Assembly: GCA_020091685.1 (NCBI GenBank)
Contig: CM034599.1
Coordinates: forward strand, 32,031,920 to 32,095,919
Reading direction: 5' to 3'
Length of the DNA stretch: 64,000 bases
DNA from: Lutjanus erythropterus
Taxonomy: Eukaryota; Chordata; Actinopteri; Lutjaniformes; Lutjanidae
The notes under the pieces: model-generated
Told to the model about the DNA's origin: nothing
What the model saw: the letters and a program-made list of their open reading frames with translations, nothing else
Databases searched by the model: none
Part shown: piece by piece, positions 23,529-34,960 of the stretch
Layout: every line of letters starts with the position of its first letter
How positions within the stretch are numbered: the first letter of the stretch is position 1
Position numbers and translations under genes: made by a program

Positions 23529-25851
23529 GAGAGCTTCAGTTTCAGCCTTGTACCACGTGGATGAGATTATATGTTAACTGTTGATTTGTTTTACATGAAA
23601 CACATGGAGCGAGGCACAAGAACCAGAATGCATAATGAAGCAACCATCTAATCCGGTGTCTGATTAGCGTACCAGCAAATGTGTGTTAGAGGCTTGTAAT
23701 TGCACATTAACATCAACATCATGTGCTGTGCTTCCTCCCAGTTACCAAAAAACAACTGAAGAGAGGCTGAGCTGCTTTTTCTTTGGAGTAAATACGATGT
23801 CTAGACAAGACATGAGCTTAACAAGTGTAATTTCTTCTCAGTCCACTGCCTTTACCTCTAAGAATGGTGGTGGTATACTGTGGCTTCTCTCCAACAGCCT
23901 CCACCACCCCTTCCTGATATGTGTTGTCAGTATTTTCATTACATGCTATTTTTATCCAATTATTGTGCTTTTTACTCAACTACATTTATTTGACTGCTTA
24001 ATTAAATTACAAATTTACATAAGTTTGCAAAAGTTACAAAAAGGTAAATTATATCTTAATCACTCTCAATGAATTTGCATGTTAAACTAAAAGCACTTCA
24101 AGTACATCCAAACAACGTCATGGAAATCACATATTGTTACACCCAGGTACTGAACTGACACAGAGTAAAGAGTAGGTGTGTTTGATTTAGAGAGGAAAAC
24201 AGGCTGAGGATGTTTCGAGGAGAGGATAGGGATCTGTGGTTGAGGTGGAATCAAGAAAATGCCAGATTTCTAGGGATATTCATAGTCACATCTTGGTCAC
24301 AAAAAACAGGTGATTTTTATCAAATAGCAAGTAACTGTCATTAAATGACAACCATGGCCAATGAGCTGTGGTATTATGCCATACTGTATGGCAAAAAACT
24401 GAGAATACTATGAATATGTAGTTTGTAATTAATTACTGTAATTACATGACCCAAAGTAGTTCTAAATTCTAGGTTAACTAGCAGCCTAACTGAACTACAT
24501 GTAGTTAACTTCACCCCAAACTTGCACATAGATATCAGAGCTGCATATGGCTGTTTGTAGAAGGTATCAGTAACATGAAGGCATAAGAATAAATCATAGA
24601 AATGTGCACATGCATTATTGTGGAGTGTTGCTACTGGTGTTAATCTGCCAAATTCCTCCTCAGATTGAATTCTTTCTAAGTTCTTGGAAAGTAGAAGCTC
24701 CTAAACAGATTTAGGAAGAACAATCCTCCCATCTGACCAAGTATTTTGTCGTCCAGTGGGATATTCACCAGTGCACTCAGACAACACACTCTCCAATAAA
24801 CAGCAGAAATAGCCGCGCTGGCTTGTTGCAGGTGCAGCTTTCATCGAGCTGATGATGAGGTTCGCTGGGCAGGTTAAAAAAACGAGAGAGGCATTTGGAC
24901 CAGGTTCTTCTTCTTTTTTCTTTTTTTCTTTTTTCCTCCAGGGTTGTCATGGTAACAGCAGCAGGGCATTTTAGGACGCCGTCTCTGGCCAGAAAAGCAT
25001 CTCCAGGGCTCGGTGTAATACAAGAGCCCAGAATGGGAATATCGAGACACATAAACACCCAGAAGGAAGCGGAGGGCCACAGAGCAGAGTGAGGCTAAAC
25101 TACGTATGAATGGCCATTTTCTGCCATCATTACCATTTATGACACACACTGCGAGTTTTATGAGTGGGCAATCATAGCGTGTGCTGCACTGTTTGTGTAT
25201 TTGTGTTTGTGTATGTGTGGCGCAGAGAGAGAGGCAGTCGAGGAAATAATAACAACAAGAAAACAGATCATTAAATTCTAGATTACAATTGATACTCCAT
25301 GCTATTATGTTGTATTAGCAGTCATGGAAACCTCAAAAAGTTGTTTTACCAATTATGACCAAAAATTGCTTTCTGTTCTTTGGAGTTATTATTTATTCAT
25401 TCAATTAACTTTCAGTTTATTTGGAGAATACACAGTCAGCCAAGTACTCAGAGTCCCACCGACCTGGATTATGCCAGATGGCAATTCTGGGCTACGTGAG
25501 ACAGTAAAGGGACATGAGAGAAAACGGTAGACAGAGAGAAGAATTTTGGTTCTCACCTTATTCCTCAGAGGAAGTTTCTAATTCTGAGCGAAATAGTGGC
25601 AGCTGCATGTAGAAACCTTTTTTTTTCCTGTCATATAACTCATTTTACACATTTAAGAAGTTTCCTAATGTCTCCTTCTGGATCACTTTGAGGACTAATT
25701 AGCGTCGTATCAAGGGAAGATTCTGTCTGGAATACATATTTTGTTTATTTTTACTTGGCCAACACACAGCACATTTAGTTGCACACAGAACGACAATTCA
25801 GATGAGACTCAAAATGAACTTCCTCTAAGAAATGTTAGAAAAAGTTTTAGA
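23529..25851. other. no supported gene
   Basis: Several chance frames (23683-24072, 24777-25149) without domains. The latter includes a Lys-rich run from a pyrimidine tract at 24905-24938. AT-rich, no clear element ends. Confidence 0.45.
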
Positions 25852-25886
25852 GAATGAATGAATGAATGAATGAATGAATGGATGAA
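25852..25886. repeat. (GAAT)n tetranucleotide repeat
   Basis: About eight GAAT units with one GGAT variant. A second, shorter (GAAT)n at 26045-26062 forms the 3' tail of the adjacent LINE. The run here may be the tail of a lost element. Confidence 0.8.
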
Positions 25887-26042
25887 TTTGAAATCCAGGA
25901 CCAGAGTGCAGTGGACACATTGTCAAACATCAGAGAAAGTCCCCCACATAGAAAAACAGCTAAAGCTTCATTCACAATAAAATCTTCAGACCCTCATTCA
26001 GTACTACAGAATTAATAAATTACTGACAAAAACATTTCCTAT

Positions 26043-26915
26043 GAAGTGAATGAATGAATGAATCAATTTTTATTATGGTTACAAGACACCATTATTTAGC
26101 AAAACAGACCAGAAACCAGAGTAGCAACATAAATTACAATTAATGTTGAACAAATAACCCATCCTGATGCCTTTTCCAAGCTTTAGAGACAAAATTAGCC
26201 AACTTATAAACTTTAAAATTAAACAGCCATTCAATTCTGTTATCAACAGACCACCAGAACATTTCTGAATATTGAACAGACATTTCATTGAATATCCATG
26301 TCCTCCTCATGGATGTTTTTAAATCTGCCGACTTCAAGGTTCAGAGGGAGGATTCCTGTTCTCAGCTGTGCAACTAAAGACCTCTGACTTCTTGTTAAGT
26401 TCGCTGCATCATAAGATTCAGCACTATAATTGTGTTTGATTTGGATATGTTCATAATTTTGGTTTTAACAAAATATTTAACCATTTTGCCTCCAATCTAA
26501 GAAATAACTTTCTTTTAATTGCGTTTATGCTGCATGTTAAATTATTTACATACATTGTAACTCAGCTTCCTCAAAGAATTTCTTTAACCCATGGAGAATT
26601 GTAATTTACTCCAAACAAAAACCTTCTTATTAACCCTGTTTTCTGACATATTAAGCAGATTCCACAGTCTGATCATCTCACATTTTCGGCTGTTGAACCA
26701 GGAATCCAACCCAGATCACCCAGAACAGCCAAAAATAGGAGCAAACTTATGAACACCTAAAAAACAGCATGCAGCTCTGTTCTGTACAGAGTCCACTACT
26801 TTACATTCTTTAAAGCCCCATATCCCTGAAGCATAATTTAATATGGGGTGACATATTCATTACAAAGTTGTGAGTAAGTTGAATATCTGAGATCTTTACA
26901 TACTTTAAACTTGTT
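26043..26915 (-). mobile_element. LINE 3' end, reverse-transcriptase C-terminal part (copy A)
   Basis: On the minus strand, with frameshifts, 26905-26690 reads NYASGIWGFKECKVVDSVQN, then CCFLGVHKFAPILAVLGDLGW. This matches the thumb-to-C-terminal region of fish LINE reverse transcriptases, from memory of that family. About 26400-26290 reads NLTRSQRSLVAQLRTGILPL and GRFKNIHEED, and about 26270-26150 contains MFWWSVDNRIEWLFN and LANFVSKAWKR. The element ends with a short A-rich 3' UTR and an (ATTC)n tail at about 26045-26062. It is 5'-truncated and broken by stops. The clade is uncertain (Nimb/I-like or similar). Confidence 0.75.
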
Positions 26916-27420
26916 AACAACACACCATAATGAAGTATTGACAAAAAATAGAATAAATCCTAATGAAACAGTGTATCTTACTCTCTTCCAGACGTTCGAG
27001 AAAAGGTTTCCAGACTGAAACGCATCACAATTAAACAGCCATTCCAATTTTGTTTCATCTGTATACCAGAACATTTCAGGGGGGTTGTCAAGTCATTTCA
27101 TGGAACATTAAGTCACTTAAGTTATCATAATTTGCACAGTACAAAAGAAAATGGGACTCACTTTCCACTTGAGCCCAAATCACACAGCGTACCAATCAGT
27201 TTTCCTCTTGAATATTTTTGGATCTACCAACATCAGTGGCCAAATGAAGAACAGCAGCAGATCTCATGTATGATGAAATATGATTGATCAAACTTAATTT
27301 TGGCTTTGGCAACAGAATGTTGTAGTCCTTTTTCTTTAATAAATTTCAATTTAAAAGCATGTTTAATAAAGATTACAATACACAAATGATTCCTGTGAAT
27401 GGGCATATCCATGTCTTCAA
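26916..27420 (-). mobile_element. LINE 3' end, same family (copy B)
   Basis: A second C-terminal end in the same orientation lies directly upstream on the minus strand. 27290-27170 reads YMRSAAVLHLATDVGRSKNIQEEN, broken, and 27074-26985 reads MFWYTDETKLEWLFN and NLFSNVWKR. The latter parallels MFWWSVDNRIEWLFN / LANFVSKAWKR of copy A. Its 3' end appears to join copy A near 26915, so one copy inserted next to or into the other. Confidence 0.6.
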
Positions 27421-27566
27421 AAAAAATGACAGTAGCAGTTACTGAGAGTACTTTAAATGCAGTTCAGAACACATGTTTTGCTACTGGTAGACAAAAAATG
27501 AAATGTGATCCATTTAGCTCATGAAATCATTCTCCAAAACACAAATTTTTAACCATAATAACAGTG

Positions 27567-27905
27567 TATTTCTAGGAATGACAATCTCCACATATCTCAA
27601 CAATTATTGCATTAATTGTGATTGAATGTCATGTCATTTTTTCTAGACATTCATGAACCCCAGAGGATGAATCCTACTCTAATTGGCAATTTTACCTCAA
27701 GCGCCACCATGAGGTTAACAATCTTTGTTTTCTGCTGAAATGTTTCAAGAACAGTTGGATGAATTACAATGGAATTTGGTACAGATACTCATGTCTCCCT
27801 GACGATGAACTGTATTATCCCTTAGCCCCACCATCAGGTCAAAATTTTGTGTGTGGCTAAATACTGCCAAAACCGAGGACATCCTTATCACTCTCTGCAG
27901 CACCT
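27567..27905 (+). repeat. teleost interspersed repeat (CTCAACAA...GGAATTTGGTACAGA family)
   Basis: Contains ATATCTCAACAATTATTG, GACATTCATGAACCCCAGAG, GGCAATTTTACCTCAAGCGC, then a second pass GAATTTGGTACAGATACTC, CCACCATCAGGTCAAAATTT. This is the same family as 40955-41240 and, inverted, 50190-50410. The apparent internal repetition suggests two overlapping or rearranged copies. Confidence 0.55.
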
Positions 27906-27962
27906 GTGTTTCCTGCTACATGTCAAACTTTGCTACACTTACTCTGCCAGGATGGTGAACAG

Positions 27963-28160
27963 TAGGGCTGAATATTGGCAATCAATACCTTAAGGTATCA
28001 GTTTTAATAACCCGGTAACAAGTAGTATTGAAACATCAAAACAATACCTGCAATTTTGGCCATTTTGCTCACAGACCCTTCAAAAAAAGAAATTTACTGA
28101 AGTGCTCCATCTGTATTGGTATCACTTTAACAGTACTGGTATCATCATTTTTTGGTGTAA
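27963..28160 (+). repeat. MITE remnant (TAGGGCTGAATATTGG type)
   Basis: Starts TAGGGCTGAATATTGGCAA, followed by AATACCTTAAGGTATCAG and TTGGTATCACTTTAACAGTAC. The terminal phrase resembles hAT-type MITE ends. It sits between two parts of the neighbouring interspersed repeat (27567-27905 and 28160-28252). No right terminus is visible. Confidence 0.4.
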
Positions 28161-28252
28161 AACCATATTAGCATGCTAATGTTACTGTTTAGCTCAAAGG
28201 ACCACTATGCCAGAGTACAGCCTCACAGAGTTACTGGTGTGACTGGCAAAGA
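28160..28252 (+). repeat. teleost interspersed repeat, distal part
   Basis: ATTAGCATGCTAATGTTAC, GTTTAGCTCAAAGGACCAC and ACAGCCTCACAGAGTTACTG match the end of the family seen at 41330-41410 and, inverted, 7440-7560. Confidence 0.55.
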
Positions 28253-29814
28253 GTCTGGTTACAAAACACAGTTGGTCAAATTTTATACTTTATAACAAGC
28301 AGCTATTCTCTCTCTCTGAATTAAACATGAAATATCAGTTAAGTGTGAAATATCCAAAGTTGTTCAACTCTGCACCAGTAAAGTATGACAGCATTTATAT
28401 GACATTTATCTGAGGGAAAGAAGAGAACAATTGTTTCATAACTTGACTTCACTGGAGTGGGATGAAAAGGTGCTCTAAAAAGCGAGAGTCCCTGGTGTTC
28501 AAGTGTTGCCGAGCAGTGTTTGGTGTCAGAGATTTGATTATTTGTGTTGTGTCACCTGCTGCATAAACCAGGTCAAAAGTTCTTGGCGTCAAGTGTAAGA
28601 GTGGTGAGTGCTAATTTCATTACATTAGCAGGACATATTCAAAACAGACCTTACAGATCTCTCTTCATAGCAAAAATATTTCATTGCAACTGCAGTGTGA
28701 CAAAATGACAGAAACATGAACACGAAACTAGCAGAGATGACCACATCCTCTTGAAGTGTCAGGAAGTGGCTCCCTCTTATTCTCCCAGTGATTTGCTGCC
28801 AAATTCTTTTTTGGCCTCAAGTCAAACGTTAGCGAACCTGCTCCTTCATCCAGCAACTGTTCTCCTTACAGAGCCACGCTGTGACTAAAAGAGTAATCTT
28901 TCTCTTAAAAAAGGAAAAATGAAAAGTGATTTGGTAGGTTATGATTGAAGCCAGGCCTCCCACAGAGATAATGTATTCCTCCTTGTTTTCAGCTGCACTT
29001 CTGATCTCTAAATAGCCCGAAAACCCACTCCACCACACACTGTTTGCTCTTCCTATGCACCACTGCTAATGGAAATACAGTAGATCTCAATGTCTGAAAA
29101 AGACCACCAACAGAGGAGGGCATCCCAACAGAATCTGAATAGTCCCTCCATTGAATAAACACTATTTGCTTTTTCAGCCTGTTTGTCCTAACAATCATTA
29201 TCAAGCTCTTAGTAACCACTCTAAAGTTCACCCTCATTGATTATCAGCATTAATCATGCTGGAACTCTATAATTCCTCCTATAGACTTTAATGCAGCGGG
29301 ATAAAGAGATAAGTCATTCTACAAATTGTTGTTAAACCCTTAGAGGAGATTATCCTTGTAAATCTGTCACCCGTAATACCATCAGTATTCTCGGCTTGTT
29401 CTCGAACCACATCACAAAAGCAAACACAAGTAATCCTGAAACAGAAAGGAAGAGTCTGTTAATCCTTATAATCACAATATTTACTGAGAAATTATAGCAC
29501 GCTGATTGAAGATGTGAAGTGCCTGCCATTCTTGTTTGTTGGAACCGCTCACACGGGCTGTTGCCGCACATAAGGTATGACAACGTAATCTCTTTAAAAG
29601 CATCATCAAATATGACACAGCAAAGCAGAATGGAAGAGAGTAAAATTCAGTTACATAAAGCAGGGCTGTACTTGAGAAGGATGTAATAAAGCTAACACAT
29701 CTGAAAACATGTATACGGTACGGCTGGGTTGCAACAAGGATTCATTTTTAAACTTGATTCAATTATTGTTCAACTTCAATTTTTCTTGTTTATGTATGTT
29801 GTGTAGCTTAAAGT
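28253..29814. other. no supported gene
   Basis: AT-rich unique sequence. Minus-strand frames at 28829-29237 have no domain. Confidence 0.45.
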
Positions 29815-30122
29815 TAAGTGGTCGACTAAATGTTAGAGGGAGCAGAAGGTCGCCAGTTCAGTCTCTGTCCAGCACGATAAATATGGGTGGGGAACATGAA
29901 AACAGCGCTTGCCCCTCCCTCATAACCACCACTGAGGTGCCCTTAAACAAGGCCCTTAACCCCAACTGCTCCAGCTGAGTTGCTCAGTGACCAGCAGATA
30001 AGACTGTGGTTGTACTGGACAGCCTCCAGGTGTAAATGTGTAACTGTGTGAATGTGATCAGGATGTTCCAGCAAAAGATAGCCTTGTTCTCAGTGAACCT
30101 ACCCTGAATAGATAAAAGCTAA
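29815..30122 (+). repeat. SINE-like repeat
   Basis: AGAAGGTCGCCAGTTCAGTC contains a B-box-like AGTTCAGTCTC at 29855-29865. It is followed by text typical of a fish SINE body: AGGTGCCCTTAAACAAGGCC, CCTTAACCCCAACTGCTCC, GTGTAAATGTGTAACTGTG. A clear A box is not seen, so polymerase III origin is inferred from the B box and order of text only. Confidence 0.5.
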
Positions 30123-30337
30123 AAACAAACTAAAACTTTTCCTCAAACTTCTGTTTAGTTTTTTACTCTAAACTTGGATTAAATGTAATTCTGACAAGTC
30201 CAACTTAAAATGTGATCCAGTGTGAACTTTAAACTCACACTTGAAGAGGTTTAACTTTTAAAAAGGCCGCCTTTTTGATATGGACTGAGAAAAAAAAAAA
30301 TCTCTGCTGAGTCATTGTGAATAGGCGAGCTTGGCTA

Positions 30338-30525
30338 TCCAGTATTTTAGCTTGCTAGCAAACAGTGTAACTGTTAACATTTTAAATAGCTACCAAAAAT
30401 CTAAGTTTGTTTTTCTTTTTTAACTATCTAGCCAACAAAATAACTTGTAAAACCTTTTAGCTAGCTGGCAAACAAAAACATGTTGATAGCCTTTTACCTA
30501 GTTAGCACACAATCTTAACTTTTTA
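30338..30525. repeat. degenerate tandem array, ~45-70 bp units
   Basis: Units share the scheme TTTTAGCTwGCTrGCAAACA and then an A/T-rich spacer. Occurrences are at about 30347-30366, 30384-30396 (eroded), 30423-30440, 30457-30477 and 30491-30510. A minisatellite-like origin is likely. Confidence 0.4.
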
Positions 30526-32139
30526 AGAAGAAGAAATGTAACCAGTATTACTGTACACATTTTATTTTTGGGTAATCTTTATTACTTAAGTTGCTGTGTA
30601 ATTTTGTGTTTCTTAATAAGCAGTACAGTGTACTGGGTACATTATATGTATATAAGTAGTAATATTTTCACAGCATTATTAAGTCACTGGTAAATTGTCA
30701 TTTATAGCACTTTGGATATGGTTTCATTTGTATGTTTTCATGTGTACTATTTAAAGAGATTTATTGTGTTCCCTTGGTTATGAGCTATTTGGTTCCTACC
30801 TGCTTTTGTTTTGGTTACAGAAATACTGATTACCCCTTCTTTTATACTTACTTAGTCCCAGCAGCACTCAAATTTATTTTTATATATTTATTTATTTTAA
30901 TTTGGGAAAGCAAGCATCTCCATATTGATTAAACTCTATTTAATTTCAGTTTACATCACTCTAAACTGAGAATAGTTTGTAATTGTGGAACAGAGAATCT
31001 TCATTTACTCATTTTAAACCTACTAAACTCTGATTAGACAACTAAGAAACTAGCCTTAAAGCTTTTGTTTTGAAGGGAGAATCTGAACTAAAGTTAAATT
31101 GGGTTGTTTTTTCTATGATATTGTTTATCTCAGTATTAATTCCACATTTTGAATAAGTCCCTGCAGAGCTGAGCAGCAGATACTGTAGTGATGAAGTCAT
31201 TTAGAGACTAATCTGAGAGCTGCTAGAGAGACAGTTATGATGGAAAAACTTGAGCAGCCGTGGTGATTTTAATGGGATGTGGGGACAGTTTTTGATTCAC
31301 AGCTGAACGCCTGACATTCAAATAAAACCCATTTGACTGTAATACCTCAAACAAAAATTTTTACAAGCTCACTGAGCTGCTCACTAATTCAGCAATGGTG
31401 GAGAGACTCCACAAAGTGTCATCTGATAGCATGATCATTCCCAACTGTCCAAAGTAGAAAGAGAGCTGTCCATCTTTGTACATGTTGACTTCACTGTCCA
31501 AACTCATTGAGGCAGAACAATGTCAGTTTTGTACAGTTCTGTAACAGGAGATTTTCCTTTTAAAGCTCACCACATTGGTTTTATTACAGGGAAAAAACAG
31601 TAAAAAAGCGAGTATAAAACAGCGAGGCCGAGGCAAACAGTTTACAGCAACCCACATAGGAGCCGCTATAAATGGTGCGGAACGAGGAAAAAGGAAGATG
31701 TTCACAGTATCACAGAGGTCACCATCATGACCACAGAGAGGAGGAAACCTCTGCAGGGCAGACACAGGCTAACACTGTGTCTGCAGCTAGTCTATGTGAG
31801 TGCACTTAAACCAGAGCCTATAATAATACCTAGTTCTGCTGGAGCAATGGGATCCTAATTTAGACAACAGCAGTTTGAAGAACTAAACCAGGATGTGAAC
31901 ATATCATAGCAATATTTTTCAATTAAACGTCAATTTACAAATACATATGATCTCAGTTTTTGTTACACAGTTTTAGTACGGAAACAGCGACTGTTTGGTG
32001 GCTAGTTTTGAGGAGAGTGAATCCACATTTCCATATAATCCGCCATGGTCTTTTAGTTCAAGCTGATATCTAAATGAAAGAAGAAGAAAACTGTCTCTCA
32101 AGAAAATGAATCCATGGCATTGAGGCTACGAAACAATAC
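30526..32139. other. no supported gene
   Basis: AT-rich sequence with short frames lacking domains, for example 30732-30932 and 31523-31765. Confidence 0.45.
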
Positions 32140-32142
32140 TTA

Positions 32143-32649
32143 GACCGGAGATAGTTGCTGTTTGACCATGCATTTGCTTAGACTTGTCTTTGTGTGATAC
32201 TGCAAAACACCACTAGAGGGCACAACAGAGAACTCAGACCGTAAAAACAAAAGAAAGAAGAAAAGGAGTTCTGTTTTTCCATCATCTTCCATCTGTTTTC
32301 ATTTATTCTGACATGTTTTGACGTCGGTTTTCAAAACTGAACTTATCTGTCACCAGCTGTTGTGGTGGAAAATGTTTGTGGCTGCGTAGCAGCAACGATA
32401 CGTCGTAAAGATGAGGGTAGTTGCGGACTTGTTCAATGAGCCTGTCCTCGAAACTTTTCACCATTGTTGCTGCTGGTGACGTATCTCCTGACTCTATCAC
32501 TACATTCTGCCCCTACACTGCCCCTGCTGGTGAAGTGTGTATTGCATCTTCCAGGCGTGTAGCATTGATTGCTGAGGACGTGCACAACCAACGGATGCAG
32601 ACGTCATGTGTACGCAAACGTGTAATTAAAAGCAAGTATATCTCTGCCC
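32143..32649 (-). mobile_element. PIF/Harbinger-like element with MADF-like remnant (copy 2)
   Basis: This 507-bp copy is flanked by TTA on both sides (32140-32142 and 32650-32652), the 3-bp target typical of PIF/Harbinger. Its right end inverted (GGGCAGAGATATACTTGCTT) resembles the left end of copy 1 (AAGGCTGGAGTTATACTTGC at 8170), supporting terminal inverted repeats. The minus strand at about 32500-32300 encodes FEDRLIEQVRNYPHLYDVSL followed by LLRSHKHF and a broken tail. This is the first helix pattern of a MADF domain (RLI..V..YP.LYD). It is non-functional. Confidence 0.65.
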
Positions 32650-32653
32650 TTAA

Positions 32654-33595
32654 ACTGACCAGTATGGCTGTTGAACTTGCAGCCACTAACAACACTCACT
32701 AACACAGCTTATAACCTAAAAAAGAAAGACAGTAGAAAATATGATTTTCCTAAAATTATGTTTAAAATCTACTTTAAATAATGAGATAAAATGTTACTCA
32801 TTTTTGCTAGCGCATGTTGGTACACTCACTTTGTTACCACTGATGTGTGCTTGTACTTAACTCACCTGTTTGTTTAGGTCGGCAAGAACATTCATTAGGT
32901 TTCAACACCATGACCTTTTCCATCTTTAGGAAAGACAGCGTGGCCTTGCACGACGCTGTGAGCTGAACACTGTGACACCTTGCTTCACCCCCCCTGGGGT
33001 TACAGAGCTGTCAGTCAAGAGGACTGATGTAGGGACATTGACTGTATGCACTTCACAGACAAGCTGGCATTTGCAACAGTGGGGGAGTCAATCACACCTG
33101 CCTTCACTTCTCTACATTCACTCAGACTGAAGAAGAGGCAGAAACAGGAAGCAGCCAGCAGAGAGGCAGGCGAATAGAAAGATAAACAAACATGATGTCA
33201 GCCTCAGTTCCTATCACCGTTAGACTGATGATCAGTTTATGAGTATTGAACATGCATGAAAAATTTGATGCGTTGAGGAGCGTCATCCGTCTTCACATGC
33301 TGCACTGTAGACATATTTAACATTTACTTTTGACAAGTAGACAGTATTCACACATATAAATACACACAGGATGTCAGGCAGTCAGAGTGTGATGAGCAGG
33401 TACACGTGCCAGCCATCCAGCCAGAGAGGAGCAGCCTGACTGTGGATAAATAAATGAACGTCCTCAGAGACTTTCCAAGGTCACCCGGAGAACTCAGCCT
33501 GTGTCACAGCTTTAAACTGAGACCAGCTGCTGCTGCTTGGGCCATATCTGGACCAAACACTGCCTACAATACAAACTGCCAACCAGGCGCTCTGG

Positions 33596-33626
<31 letters not shown>

Positions 33627-34169
33627 GTTTTTTTTTCCTACAGCTAAATAAACAAATCTGTAGAGTCAGTTCCCAGACTCATTACCTCCAATCCTATTGG
33701 TCTCCGTGGGTCAGCAACTATTATCTCAGTGGCTCATTGGTAACATATTTTTATAGCACATACTGTGTCTGCCTCGTTTGAAAAAATGGGAGCGCAGAAA
33801 GCAGTCGAGGGCGTACTTACAAATGATTAATAAACACTGAAGCAGCATTTTGCAAGTCATGTTTGAATGTCTGTAAACATTGAGTCAGCATTGCCCTTTG
33901 TACGGCTTTTACTGTAGCTGGATGTGTGTAAGTGAAAGATAGGCTGGCCTCCAAACAGCTGCCTCCATTAGTTGCTTCTTTTAACCACTTTTCTATCTGT
34001 TGAATTTATCTGTTAGGGATTAAAGTCAGTTTATTACCTACAGTAGATGGCTACTAGCCCCTGGTTAGGCAGAGAGAGGCACCAGCACAGAATCTTAACA
34101 ATGATCTGCTGTAGACAGGGTAAGCAACAAAATGTATTTGAGCCATTAAAAAAGGTCCACATCATCAGT
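32654..34169. other. no supported gene; compound microsatellite
   Basis: Unique sequence apart from the (CT)n(TG)n at 33596-33636. No frame with a domain. Confidence 0.45.
33596..33636. repeat. (CT)n(TG)n T9 compound microsatellite
   Basis: About eight CT units, seven TG units, then a T run. Confidence 0.9.
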
Positions 34170-34958
34170 TTAAGAGAATGCTATACTCAGAATATTTTCG
34201 CTGCTTTACTTTGTTGACAGACAGCCTTTTCAGATGGGTGAAAGTCAGATATCCCTCTCTCCAAACTAACCAAACTCCATAAGTGAAATCAGTCATTTTA
34301 CCTCGCAGAAAATGTGACATGCTGGTTTACCGCTGCCTGAGTTGGTTGGTTTGTTTGTGTTATTGTGTGACTCTGGTGAATCTAAACTATCATTTTAAAA
34401 CACAGAAGTCACAATAACACAAACAAACTAAAAGATTTAGGCAGCGATAGAGCAGCAACTCCTTACTCAGCGATATTTTTTTCCAGTTGGAAAGGGCTGT
34501 GTGACATCAAACTAAAGCAGTGAAAATATTCTAAATATAGCCTAAACTAAAAATGATTTTGGGACAAAGTGACTAAAATACCTTTTTTTGTGTGATCCTG
34601 TCTGCAGCAGTACATTGCTTAGCCATTTACTGTAGGTAACCAGGTTGCAAATTGTGTGCATTTTCCTTAACCAGCAGTGTAAAACGCTGACAACTGATTA
34701 ATCAATGAATCATTAACAGTTAATAAGGTACAAAACCCTTTTTTTTCTCCTGTTTTTCTTCATTTTGAGTCAGTTACTTATATAACAACAAAACAATGTC
34801 AAATGAGACGCAAATTCTGCCATTTCTAGACTGAGAATTAATTTTTTATTTATACATTTTTAATCTATTAATCATTAATAGGTATTACCTAGTAGGTAAA
34901 ACACTAACTATGGACAAGTACCTCATACAGCCTCATTTAACCTGAACTATCCCTTTAA
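34170..34958 (-). repeat. composite repeat family, copy B, with hairpin
   Basis: On the minus strand it begins TTAAAGGGATAGTTCAGG and continues GAGGCTGTATGAGGTACTTG, matching 53345-53400. Plus-strand text at 34400-34560 (CAGAAGTCACAATAACAC, AGCAGCAACTCC, TTGGAAAGGGCTGT, AAAGCAGTGAAAATATTC) matches 53474-53690. CAGTACATTGCTTAGCC at about 34608 matches 54162. An internal inverted repeat pairs 34348-34372 with 34407-34430. The mixed orientation shows a rearranged or foldback element. Confidence 0.6.
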
Positions 34959-34960
34959 AG

